From NCBI GenBank assembly GCA_032622095.1, contig CP136066.1, positions 106,539,319 through 106,603,318 on the forward strand: a DNA stretch of 64,000 nt. The letters are read 5' to 3'. Both the position numbers and the translations under genes were made by a program. The stretch comes from Siphonodentalium dalli (taxonomy: Eukaryota > Mollusca > Scaphopoda > Gadilida > Siphonodentaliidae). The notes under the pieces are model-generated. The model saw nothing but the letters and a program-made list of their open reading frames with translations, made no database searches and was not told the origin of the DNA. Shown here one piece after another: positions 10,670 to 21,445 of this stretch; the first letter of the stretch is position 1; each line of letters begins with the position of its first letter.

Positions 10670-12237
10670 ACGCTACGTAACCCACTATACTGCCCAACCA
10701 TCCTTCTAAAAGGAAGCGGCCAGATGTTTACAGGTGTACAACAATATCAAAGGAGACAACTGAATATATGCATATCTTCGCCGGCAATGTGTCTACGGTA
10801 ACTTTCGCTGAAACGAGTTCGCTGCATAGATTGATAACCGGCTATGTGTAAACAGCACCTGAGAATTTAACAATAATGAATACCGGTATTTGAATTAATT
10901 TTGGAGAAAAACATTGTATGCTGTTAATTTAAGCCAATAAGGCCAAAAAACAAAATTCTGGTGACCTACCCACCCCTATTGCGGCATCCCCGACAATTTT
11001 CATTTCATTGATTTTGCAAAATTAGTAAGCAACCGATTTTATTTTCCGTGTAAACTGATTCATTTCCGCGTAAAACGGACACATTGCATGTACTGTTAAA
11101 CCAGAAATTATACCACACTTCAATTAGGTAATCCATATTTATTTTGAGCAAATAAAATAAAATGAAAAGCCACCCGCACCAGGGGGGGGGGGGGGTCGGA
11201 AATAATTTCCAGGCACGTATGATGGGGTGGGTGGTCTCTAAGGTCCGAAAAGCAGTTTTTTCCATGTGCCAATTTTTTCTTCCATTTCTGCTAATGAGTC
11301 TTATTTTGATGTGTTTTGAAGAGAAACAGGTCATATATAGTTAATAGCAATGCTATACTATATATAGAGGTTGGATCAGTTGCACAATGGCCAACAATAA
11401 CCCAAATTCAACTTGATAGAACAAGAAACTGCGCTATTGGAAAAATAAAAATTTAATCAGGATTCCATCTACTGATACAACAAAATAAGAATAACTATGC
11501 AGAACTCAGCTGAAAATAAGCAATAAAATGAAAGCACACTTGACCATATGTGACAAGGAAATAAAGATATAACAAATAATGGAATAAAATAGACTTTTGA
11601 CAACGTAAAACATAAAATCTTAACATATAAATTGAAGGCCAGCCGGGCCAGCTTGAACAATTTCAATTTGTTTTCCAACTCAATGTGGATCAGCTTGTAA
11701 TGTTAATCACAGTAACAAAGATTTTATCGTCACTGATATCGTGAGCAAAAAAGAAGTGAGATTGGGCTATCCATCCATATGATATTCCCAATTATTATGA
11801 AGCCTATTACTTCAAGCAGTGGCTACCAGACTGCCATTACACGCTATAACATGTTTCCTCAGTTCTGGTTTCTGAGATGCCCCAAGAAGAGTCATGCGGG
11901 TATATCAGGGTTATGTTTGGTATTAGCATTATTCTTCAAACTGGGACGAACTGGGATGAACAGTTGTATTTCCACATGTTTTGATAAACAATTGGTTCAA
12001 GCAATATATCACATAGCAAATATCAAAATATCAAATAATCTGAAATGTGTTGTACCATGTAGTCTGTAGAATACTCAAATGTGATTATGTGACTAGATCA
12101 TGCGACTATATATTATGAAAATGAATGTTAATAAAAACTTTGGCACTCTGCCTATCCCTAGAAATGTGATTATGTTGACACATTTCTTGATTAATGACAC
12201 TTATGTGATAAATTAAAATAGTATCGTTATCTTCATT
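10670..12237. other. Intergenic, no gene recognised
   Basis: Contains a G run near 11183 and otherwise unique-looking AT-rich DNA. Nothing supports a gene. Confidence 0.4.
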
Positions 12238-12269
12238 ATGCACTGCTCTATTAAAATCTCGCGCAATAA

Positions 12270-12955
12270 ACTATTTAGGGGGTGGGTGTCCAAAATTGAC
12301 CGGAAAAAAATTCCTGAAACGTTAAAAAAAGGGTGGGTGTCCAAAATTGCCTGGAAAAAAAGGCCGGAAACGGTTTCGTCCACCCATTTTCACCAGAGTT
12401 ATGGCCCTTTTTTTTACTTAGAAAATTCAATTTTTCTCTTGGTTTTTGGGTTTCCAGATGATAGCGTGAGCTTTGGTGGTACGATTGCCAATCCCGTATT
12501 TTTGTGGATCAGTTATATGAAAATACATGTCAAGTGCGAATTTGGGTATGATCTGATGATTTTTGCCAGAGTTATGGCCCTTTTTTTAACTTAGAAAATT
12601 TAAATTTTGTCCGTCTACAAACATTTTGCATTATTGTTCAGCAACCGCTGGGCAGATTTAGCTGATATTTGGTATGGTGATAGAGCAGCATGGAGGAACA
12701 GCTACATGCATAGCGCGGGTTTCGTCCACCCATTTTCACTAGAGTTATGGCCCTTTTTTTACTTAGAAAATTCATTTTTTTTGGGTTTCCAAATGATAGC
12801 GCGAGCTTTGGTGGTACGATTGCAAATCCCATATTTTTGTGGATCAGTTATATGAAAATACATGTCAAGTGCAAATTTTGGGTATGATCTGATGATTTTT
12901 GCCAGAGTTATGGCCCTTTTTTTCGACTTAGAAAATTTGATACTTAAGATACTTC
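12270..12955. repeat. Tandem-array repeat with 'gagttatggccc' units
   Basis: The phrase AGAGTTATGGCCCTTTTTTT recurs near 12397, 12577, 12743 and 12905. Between occurrences are duplicated blocks 'gatagcg(t/c)gagctttggtggtacgattgc' and 'gatcagttatatgaaaatacatgtcaag'. Spacing is 160-180 bp. It matches the style of pearl-like arrays. A fragment of MITE family B follows at 12965-13045. Confidence 0.6.
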
Positions 12956-12964
12956 CAAGAAGAT

Positions 12965-13045
12965 GATGCCTAAGCAGAATTAAGTCCATGGAGGGTGTAT
13001 TTGGTGATGCTAGCCTGCTGTACAGGGTAGCAACACTAAATTATA
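12965..13045. mobile_element. Family B MITE fragment
   Basis: The sequence 'aagcagaattaagtccatggagggtg…ggtgatgctagcctgc…caacactaaatt' is one diverged hairpin module of family B, nearly the same wording as in copy 3 near 16.6 kb. Both TIR ends are missing. Confidence 0.6.
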
Positions 13046-13370
13046 AGTATACGAACTTCTCATATAGACCTCCTCGGATATCCGCAGTTTCGTCCATGCT
13101 TAATCCGAATTGCTACGGTCGGGGGCAAATGCCACGTGACAGCGTACCTCTTGTATCAATATAGTGCTTGTCTATGCTATGAATTATATATTATGCCGAG
13201 ATAATTATAAGTCACTGTGTTACATGCCACTTGTTCAAAATCTTGATTGATGCTAAACAGATCTTTAATTAACTCTACTCTCACCTGCCGAATAATATTT
13301 CATGCATGATTATTTAATTTCAGTCCAAATTACAACCCTGCACTATTTATTTGGCAATGAAACATGTGGT

Positions 13371-13508
13371 GACATCGAGAGTCACTGCATCTAAGTAATA
13401 TATAAGAATGACGTTGTGTGTTGTCAATTTAGATATAATATTAGTAAAAAGTACTACTTTGAACAAGATTATTCTCCATTATTACCAAGCGGAGTGTTTC
13501 ACATCACT
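13371..13508. mobile_element. TTAA MITE family S, truncated copy
   Basis: It matches the right part of the element at 18848-19216 ('gtcactgca…atataagaatgac…gttgtcaatttagatataatatt…tactttgaacaagatt') and ends at …ATCACT followed by TTAA (13509-13512). The left end is missing. Confidence 0.65.
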
Positions 13509-13512
13509 TTAA

Positions 13513-14747
13513 TTTCATACCAAAATACAGCCCTGCTCTATTATTCAGCTGGCACTATTATTCGGCACTATTATTCGGCAGGTGAGAGAAGCCTAATATG
13601 ATTAATATGTATGTGTGTTTACTTAAGACACAAGTGTTCTCGTGTAATGAATTTAGGACCTGCCATCAGGGATATACACTATATGAGAAGGATACACTAC
13701 TTGTATTACTGAACATTTATTATTAAAATACAAGGATTATGTACTAGTACACAAAACCAGTAACCAAGTAACCAGTAAAAACCCTGCATGATAAAGTAGC
13801 GTTTAGATGACTCATGACTGCCTTGTGTTGGTCAGTAACGATGACATGATCTGCTGCCTGAGTCAAACCCTTTACACAGTTGCATTATAAGTTAGAGCTT
13901 TCCGATTTTAGCTGATATTGGAATAATTTAATATTGCAAATCAATCTACATGTACCGTGTGCTCTAAATGAATTCTACATTAAACCTGTCAAATCTCAAC
14001 ACCCAAATCTGAATACAAGTCAAATTTCCTTCGCTGCTGTTTAAACCCCTCGGTGATGTTGTCTGTTTCCCAATTTCAATGCACAATGGATCCAATGCAA
14101 CAGACTAGTGAGAGTCATCGAAACACTCCTTAACCCTTTCATAATGAGAATGAATGCATTGGCACAGGGTAGACCCCGAAAGCTACAATAAATAGTTTTC
14201 GCGGCTGGCTCAACCAATTTCAATTAGCTGAGACATATATCATTCAGCATATTATCGTTTCCGAAATTTTCCTAATATATATATACCCCGTTTGTTTTAG
14301 CGTTTGTGGTGAACTGTAGAATTCAAGACCACACGTGCTCTTTTGGTGTGGGGCTTTTCCATTATGGTGAAAATACTCGAAGGACTGGCATGGATGTACT
14401 ATGTAGTTTCCCATCTAATCGGTATAAATTACATTGGGACTTCTGTCGACTTCAGACTGCTATCATCACTGGCATCTTGAGATATATGTGTGCATCATTG
14501 AATGATGAATCGGATAGTAATGATATAATATTTCAAACTATTTTCTCCTGCATGTTTGGTGCATATATTGACAAATGCCAGCGATGTCCGAGACTGAGTC
14601 GTGTCGAAATAAATAATTTATACTTTAACCCATGCATTGGAATAGTCTATTCCACATTGAGAGGCCCGGGTGTTCTGATAATATAACAACTATGCCGTGT
14701 CCATGCGAGTATGCTAATATTAGGCAATGCGGTTTAGTTCTTTGCGA
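13513..14747. other. Intergenic, no gene recognised
   Basis: An open frame at 14306-14686 (+) of 126 codons has no recognisable domain and no coding-like neighbours, so it is not called. A fragment resembling MITE family E ('aaccctttcat…tgcattggcacagggt') is near 14132-14170. Confidence 0.4.
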
Positions 14748-14751
14748 TTAA

Positions 14752-15231
14752 AGGTACTCAATCCGAACAGAGGGTCCCCATCTCAACAGATTCCAACAAC
14801 AACAATCCGATCAGAGGGTCCTATATTACTATTTCTTTGGCTTTGGGGGTAAAAAATATTTGATTCGAGTCGAGGAACCCATCAAACAAAGCTCAGAGTT
14901 ATTAGATATTGATTTTTGAAATTTGTTAATTTCTCGAGATGAGTACTAATAATTGCCGTCAATTTCGAAACCTGCTCGAGATGTGTACACCAAAACACCA
15001 TTCAAACATACAAGGATGGATAACTCTAAAATCAAGTGGTAATAATAACGCAATTTTGACTGCGTTCTGGGCCAGAAAGTATTCCCGATAATGAAAAATA
15101 ATAGATTTCTAAAATCGATATCTAACAAATCTGAGCTTTGATGGGTGACTTCCTCGACTTGAATCAAATATTTTTGACCCCCGAAGCCATTGAAATAGTA
15201 ATTGAGAGGAGTTTTATCGGATTGAGTACCT
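14752..15231. mobile_element. TTAA foldback MITE, family A copy 2
   Basis: The termini AGGTACTCAATCCGAACAGA and GGATTGAGTACCT are flanked by TTAA at 14748-14751 and 15232-15235. The duplicated terminal motif is on the left as in copy 1. The right arm is partly decayed. Confidence 0.87.
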
Positions 15232-15271
15232 TTAAGTTGATTAACAGTACAGTTGTTCTTGACACACATGT

Positions 15272-15520
15272 ATGAGGCCCCCACCCCCCTTTTTCGTACG
15301 CCGTATATTCCATGCCCTGTTATGAGGTACGCCGTATTCCGGCCCCTCTGTTAGGAGGTATTCGGTATTCCAAAAATACCGGTATTCGTACGCCGACCTT
15401 CAAAAAAAAATTAAGTTTTCATATATTTTTATGTATTCCATATGGCTGTTAACTGGTATTCCGTATTCCACCCTCTGTGTTAATTGGTATTCCGTATTCC
15501 ATGGGGGGTGGGGGCCTCAT
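15272..15520. repeat. C-rich inverted-repeat element with GTATTCC repeats
   Basis: ATGAGGCCCCCACCCCCC at 15272-15289 is exactly inverted at 15503-15520. The interior repeats GGTATTCCGTATTCC-type words several times, also as 'tacgccgtattcc'. It is probably a small non-autonomous element. No target duplication was found. Confidence 0.6.
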
Positions 15521-15788
15521 GTATAAGCCCATGCACTCGGGTCAGCCATTTTACAATTCCGGCAGCGGAGATTTGTTCATGTGGCTTGCGTTAGAGATAA
15601 TATGGCTGGCGGCTTCAGGCTCTAGCACAGGGTTTTCACAAAATTTCAAGAAGTTCCCATCATGGAAGTGTTTAACCAGGGTTTCCACTACTACGGCAGG
15701 CCGGCCGTCTAGCGGCCTCATTCCCCTCCCCAACCTTGACTTAATATTGGCCACAATATAGCCACTGACCCAGCTCAGCCCTGTTTTT

Positions 15789-16330
15789 AGCTCACCTGAG
15801 ACGAAGTCTCTGGTGGAGCTATAGTCATCACTCCTCGTCCGTCGTCCATCCATCCGTCAACAATTCTTTAATCATCTTCTCCTCTGGAAACATAAAACCG
15901 AATGCGTTCATATTTGGTGTGGATGTTCCCTAGGTGGATCTCATTCAGATTTGTTCAAATGAGGACACTGGGTCAAATATTTACGAAGCCAGGGCCATAA
16001 CTCTGTAATTCATACAACGACTTCTTCTCAAATTTCATTGGGCCGAATGGGTTCATATTTGGGTCCTTGGGGGACTGTTATTCAGATTTGTTCAAATGAG
16101 GTCACTGGTCGAATGTGGGCGGAGCCAGTGACATAACTAAAAAAAAATTAAAAATTTGTTAAATTCGGATTTTTTGAATTTTCACCTTACTCAATTTAAC
16201 AAACAAAAAATTTATTTTTTAATCATTTTTATAAAATTGGAAAAAAGTGACACCATTATAACATCTGCAGAGTTATGAAACATTAATCGTCTGAAATTAC
16301 AGAAATATTCCTTTACCCATCCCCCTCATA
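15789..16330 (+). repeat. Dispersed repeat starting AGCTCACCTGAG (family D)
   Basis: It begins with a hairpin, AGCTCACCTGAGACGAAGTC folding onto CTCTGGTGGAGCT. This is followed by 'catcactcctcgtccgtcgtcc' and tandem-like units with 'cagatttgttcaaatgaggtcactgg' and 'ccgaatgggttcatatttgg'. Related copies are at 17560-17910, 22743-23065 and, inverted, 44893-45104. It is likely another tandem-array non-autonomous transposon. Confidence 0.6.
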
Positions 16331-16548
16331 CATGGCCCAGACCCACCCCACCCCCCCCCCTGCAGTGGACTGCACCCAACCAACATCCCTTCCAAATCTC
16401 CAGCTTCCACTTAATACCTGTTCTATTAAAGTTGCAGATATATCTTTGTGGATAGATGGAGAGAGACACAGGTCATTAATCTAGATTAGAATAATATGTC
16501 ATCTTGCAGCTTGTGTAAACATTGTAACTGCTAGCAATTTTAAACAAA

Positions 16549-17476
16549 CTCCCTGAATTTAGTGTGTCTGACATTTGCAGAATGAGGTCCCCAGAGGGTG
16601 AATTTAGTGTTGCTACCCTGTACAGCAGGCTAGCATCACCAAATACACCCTCCATGGACTTAATTCTGCTTAGGCATCATCTTCTTGGAAGTATCTTAAG
16701 TATCAAATTGAAATTTTGTTTTAGTTAATTTTTGACTTGTTCCCTTCTGTTCAGTTTCTATGTCCCCCTAATTTTCAAAAGATAAAATGCATAATTGAGG
16801 TGCTCAATGGGTGTACATTACCAACTTCAACTGTAGAACTTCAATCTGTTCCTAGGTTTCCCATGGCTGGTGAGGCCTAATCAGACTGAGGATGAATCTG
16901 GTGATGCTAGCCCACCTTGCAGAATATTGTCATTAAAGGTACTCAATCCGAACAGACGGTCCCCATCTCAACAGATTCCAACAACAACAATCCGATCAGA
17001 GGGTCTTATATTACTATTTCTTTGGCTTTGGGGGTAAAAAATATTTGATTCGAGTCGAGGAACCCATCAAACAAAGCTCAGAGTTATTAGATATTGATTT
17101 TTGAAATTTGTTAGTTTCTCGAGATGAGTACTAATAATTGCCGTCAGTTTCGTAACCTGCGCGAGATGTGTACACCAAAACACAATTCAAACAGACAAGG
17201 ATGGAAAACTCTAAAATCAAGAGGTAATAATAACGCAATTTTGACTTAGTTCTGGGCCAGAAAGTATTCCCGATAATGAAAAATAATAGATTTCTAAAAT
17301 CGATATCTAACAAATCTGAGCTTTGATGGGTGACTTTCTCGACTTGAATCAAATATTTTTGACCCCCAAAGCCATTGAAATAGTAATTGAGAGGAGTTTT
17401 ATCGGATTGAGTACCTTTAAATTCACCTTTTGGGGACCTCATTCTGCAAATGTCAGACACACTATATTCAGACTTG
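16549..17476. mobile_element. Two-hairpin MITE, family B copy 3, split by a family A MITE
   Basis: The left end 'ctgaatttagtgtgtctgacatttgcagaatgagg' and the right end 'ctcattctgcaaatgtcagacacactatattcagacttg' are inverted. The element is interrupted at 16933-17420 by family A copy 3 with its TTAA duplication; without it, the length matches other family B copies (about 440 bp). Confidence 0.82.
16937..17416. mobile_element. TTAA foldback MITE, family A copy 3 (nested)
   Basis: Flanked by TTAA at 16933-16936 and 17417-17420. It sits inside the right half of family B copy 3. Its wording is closer to copy 2 (14752) than to copies 1 and 4. Confidence 0.88.
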
Positions 17477-17559
17477 GCTGGCATATTATTTTCTTAACCA
17501 CGCTCACTCATACCGATGAAATCATACCCTGATTTTTCAAAGAAACATTGGGAGGGGTG

Positions 17560-17910
17560 TATATTGGCTTGAATTTGTCTTCTGTCTGTCAGGCGGTCCT
17601 TCCATCCGTCTGTCTGTTGGGATGTCTATCCATCCATCTATCAACATTTGTTTTCGTGACTTTCGTCTCCATATTAACGACCAAATATGTTTATATATCT
17701 CAGTGTGCATGTTTCCAAGGTGACTCACAATCAGATTTGTTCAAATAAGTTCATCAGATCAAATAGGTGCAAAGCTAGGACCATAACTCTTTCCCTCCAT
17801 AGTAAATCTTAAAATATTTTCTTTTCAAGAACCATTAAGCCTATATTAGCTTATATTTGGTATGGATGGGCCTTGGGTGACCAGGTTCAGATTTGTTCAA
17901 ATGGGGTCAT
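17560..17910 (+). repeat. Family D dispersed repeat
   Basis: Contains 'catccatctatcaacatttg', 'cagatttgttcaaata', 'gcaaagctaggaccataactcttt' and 'ggatgggccttgggtgac', the same order as the repeat at 15789. The hairpin start is missing. Confidence 0.5.
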
Positions 17911-17914
17911 TTTT

Positions 17915-18038
17915 AGGAAATGAGGTCCCCAGATGGTGAATTCGTTGATGATATTCCACCTTGGGGGGAATAGTGTCATGAAATTCACCTTTTGGGGATC
18001 TCATTCTGCAAAGATCAGACATATCAAATACAGACTTG
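17915..18038. mobile_element. Family B MITE, truncated copy 4
   Basis: One hairpin module (GGAAATGAGGTCCCCAGATG … TTTTGGGGATCTCATTCTGC) followed by the right terminus ending CAGACTTG. The left terminus and centre are absent. Confidence 0.7.
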
Positions 18039-18843
18039 GCTGTTCCAATATTATTTTCTTAACCACCACTTATCCAGGATTAAATCATATCCTATTGAAT
18101 ATGGGGGGGGGGAATATTGATAATACTAGATGAATGGATCTCGTAGATGGAGATTTACATTTGTTCTAATAGGCAGAGCTAAGAGATTTAACTCTCCTAT
18201 ATCCTGTTTGGTACTGGTATAATAATATTGATTTCTAGGCAGCCTGGGTGGGGGCAATGTTTGAGGCAATGTGGAAGGAGTGTAGAGGGGTGGGGTTTTG
18301 ACCCCCTATTTTGATAAAAATTTAAACAGTTGAAAATTTCATGCCTGGTATAACATTTGTTGTAGATTAGATGTTCACATAAAAAATAGGTTAGAATTGT
18401 TTGGTTTTATTTTCCAACATGTATGTTTTTATACCAACAGTCCATATGTTCCTACTTCAGGTTAAACTTTATGGGATTAGTAATTTTCAAACGTTGGAGA
18501 GAGAGCTTGAAGTACTGGTACCAGTTGTAAAATTCAACCTCAGAGGGATGTGCAAAATGATTTTTGTGAACTTAGTACTCTGGTATGGTTGTCTTCTTTA
18601 AAAGGTAAGAGGTTGGAGATTTGTCAGTGGTGTGCAATTAGAAATTTCAAGTTGAAGAGCCCTGCTCAACGGAGAACCTCGAGCTATGTCCATGTTTAGA
18701 ACTACTTGTCTTAAGTGATATTGTCACATACTGACTCTTGTAGTCTTCATAGTCCCAGTATTTTCAGTCTTTACAGTCTGGTGAGCGACCCACAGTCATT
18801 GACTGTCTTGTTACACAGGACGGTCGATCGCTGACACTGATGA
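18039..18843. other. Intergenic, no gene recognised
   Basis: Includes a segment near 18735-18840 ('gactgtcttg…cagtctggtgagcgacccacagtcattgactg') that recurs inverted near 40310-40400. No gene is supported. Confidence 0.4.
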
Positions 18844-18847
18844 TTAA

Positions 18848-19216
18848 AGACATATTATGTACTTTTTCGGGTGCGACAAACTGATAAGTTAGTAATCAGG
18901 CATTATGCCAACTGGAAGAATATAGCATTCTACTAACATCGCTGAAAATCTTAACCAAATCGACCGTACCACTCAATAGAAAACATCGTCTGAACTAAGC
19001 TCAATTGTAAATATTTACTACTCGATTCGGGACGCATCTATCGGCGATAACCTAACGAAAATGATATCGTCATCGACAGTCACTGCAGTTAATTAATATA
19101 TAAGAATGACGGTATGTGTTGTCAATTTAGATATAATATTTGTAAAAATAACTACTTTGAACAAGATTCTCCATTTCTATTTGATCATCCTACCGGAGTC
19201 AGTGTTTCATATCACT
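18848..19216 (+). mobile_element. TTAA MITE family S, copy 1
   Basis: Starts AGACATATTATGTACTTTTT and ends with ATATCACT, flanked by TTAA at 18844-18847 and 19217-19220. The same sequence occurs inverted at 23918-24291, also flanked by TTAA. The ends are not strongly inverted repeats of each other. No coding sequence is seen. Confidence 0.78.
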
Positions 19217-19220
19217 TTAA

Positions 19221-20000
19221 GATATTGCAAGGAATCCTGTCTGAATAAGACGTGACCAGTAGCGTGGACCGTGTGCACATTTGTCAACACCATCCTGTGT
19301 AACGCTTTGTCGGCGAATGTTTAGTATTAATCAGCCTCTCAAATTTTAATTTACCGTAGATTTCTGACTAAGTCCCAACTTTCTGACCCACTATTTCCCT
19401 CAAAATGCGCATTATACATTGGTAAGTCATTAGGGGGGTGCTGAATTCTGAACTGCAACCATGAACACAGGTGAGTCTGGCAGTCACTATGATGAACAGT
19501 GAACACCTTTTGCCTCAAAACAAGGTATGTATCAAAGAAATGTTTAATTCAAAATAAAACAATTAAAATATTAATAGTTATTAATCAATGTATTTATTCC
19601 CTGTTCAATTAATACAAAATTATCCATCATACGAATCCAGCATGAGGTTATCTCCGTCTGAGAAAATTTTGATTTTCACCAAATTGTTTTGATTCAGTGG
19701 TGCTGCGAATACAAAGAAAGCATGCAGAGCATGTGACATGAGCTCTGCTCATGACGCTGTGCCACTGGTTACTGCCTTACTGGTTACAGAGTACACACTG
19801 AGTGTGACAATGTGTCTTTAGTTCCTTTGATGTCGGCTTTTAATATTGCTACTGTTAAAAAGTCATTATATCCACTGTATGATGTGGTACTTACATGCTT
19901 TTAGTTCATTAACTTGAGATAAAAGAAAGACAATCTGTTTTAATTTGGTTTCTATACCAAGCTTCAATGTTCCTGATCCAGGTTTTATTTGGGGACACCT
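19221..20000. other. Intergenic, no gene recognised
   Basis: Contains splice-donor-like words (ATTG|GTAAGT near 19421, CACAG|GTGAGT near 19470, AAG|GTATGT near 19523), but no coding frame joins to them. A non-coding exon cannot be excluded. Confidence 0.3.
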
Positions 20001-20050
20001 CCCGATGACTAAAGGTCATCGCCTCCTGCTGAAGGCAGGAGCCGGGGAGA
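20001..20050. other. Double stem-loop, possibly a transposon end
   Basis: GATGAC…GTCATC is followed directly by CTCCTGC…GCAGGAG, the two enclosed by CTCCC and GGGGAG. Two adjacent perfect stems inside an outer stem suggest structured RNA or a transposon terminus; nothing decides between them. Confidence 0.4.
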
Positions 20051-20559
20051 GTACATTTGTATGAGAGGGGTGGCCCCTCTCATTGAAATTTCAATGCTCT
20101 GAGAGTGATCTTGGGTATATCTGAAGGATGATTTTCATTTTTTAACCAAAGAGAATTTTATACTTTCAGTGGCTATTAATATGACCAGAGTCACTTAAGC
20201 TAGAAAACAAAATTCATTTAATACATGAACTCAATTTATATTTATACACAAAAGAAAAGACACAATGAACCAACATATTTATTTCAACTTACAAGATAAC
20301 ATTGTTTTTAACAGAATTAAACAAACACACATAATGGACATAATGATAACAGATTAATATATTATCATAATAATGCATAATATAATCTAATAATGTATAA
20401 TATGCCCCACTGTATGACTGAGATGAAAAAGATGGAATGAACAGTCCTGCAACATTTTTCATTATTTCTTATTTCTAGGTTTGTAGTTAAACACTCTCAA
20501 AATTATGTTGTGTTGTTCTATTTGTTTCCAATTGATATACCGGTATATGTTAGGGCCCT

Positions 20560-20895
20560 AGTAATTAGAACTAATCTCTACGTCAATTATTCATTTGGTA
20601 TTATGAGATCCCACATGATAACCAGGTTGATTTGATCAAATTGTCACTGTTCCTACACTGTATTGTGTAATTTCGCTTTAATTTGACTGAAATACTAAAG
20701 TCTGAAGGCTGAATGGTAACAAACCTGAACTATTTGAAGTTTTCACAGATGAAAGCTAGATACCGGTAGAACCAAACATACTTTACAGTATGATTCCAAC
20801 TGTTAAACTTAAATCTTTTTGTAAACTTAAATGTCTTATGTCAATATATATAAATACATAAATGCTGTGTATCTTGTTATAATATGAATTGGGAC
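20560..20895 (-). repeat. Dispersed repeat shared inverted with 40.55-40.87 kb
   Basis: The stretch 'aaccaggttgatttgatcaaattgt…gaagttttcacagatgaaagctagat…catactttacagtatgattccaactgttaaact…gaattgggacc' occurs in reverse complement at 40553-40865, inside the large TIR element there. Confidence 0.7.
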
Positions 20896-21122
20896 CTTCC
20901 AATTTGTTTGGGCGCCCAAACTCAATGTCCCCAAACCCGGTATACGGGAGTCGAAAACGGGCTGGGTCAGGCCCTGCTGATTGTTGTCTCAAGTGCATGG
21001 AAATGGCTACTTTTCCGTGATAAATATCCAAATTTTCTCCGGACAGGGCGCCGGGTATGTGCTTCACAAATACGGCCACATTCCCCAACCGCTAGCGGAA
21101 ACCCTGGTTTAACACTTTATCA

Positions 21123-21285
21123 TGATGGTAGCTGCGCTGGTGCAGAATTTACAACCTGTGTCAGTGCACTGGCTTACAAGATCAAAGAAAATATTGTTAA
21201 GCCAATGCATTCTCATTTATAATCAAGGATCTCTGGGAGACACAGGGTTTTCACAAAAATTCAGGAAGCTCCAGCCATGAAAGGG
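21123..21285. mobile_element. TTAA MITE family E, short copy
   Basis: Flanked by TTAA at 21119-21122 and 21286-21289. Begins CACTTTATCATGATGGTAGC and ends CCAGCCATGAAAGGG, diverged inverted termini of family E, with internal 'gtgcactggcttacaagatc' and 'gccaatgcattctc'. It lies about 160 bp beyond the TBCC stop codon and may be within its 3' untranslated region. Confidence 0.7.
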
Positions 21286-21445
21286 TTAATGGGTTGTTAT
21301 ATACATCTACATGTACCAGTACAACTATTAGTATAAGATACCGGTAGTATAAAGAAATGTTCAAATGTATCTGCTTGTTTGAAAATATCATCTGTTCTAC
21401 TACATGTAAATAAGAAAACAAGTGAAAGCTAATATTCAGGTCTCA

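Noticed and set aside
14306-14686. 126-codon open frame (+)
   Set aside because: No recognisable motif, no hydrophobic pattern typical of a folded protein, and no neighbouring exon or signal; likely chance.
15551-15853. 100-codon open frame (-)
   Set aside because: It crosses the start of a family D repeat and a family E fragment, so it is repeat-derived.
20783-21222. Overlapping frames on both strands of ~100 codons
   Set aside because: GC-richer than the surroundings and coding-like at first sight, but no domain was recognised and the region runs into the family E MITE.
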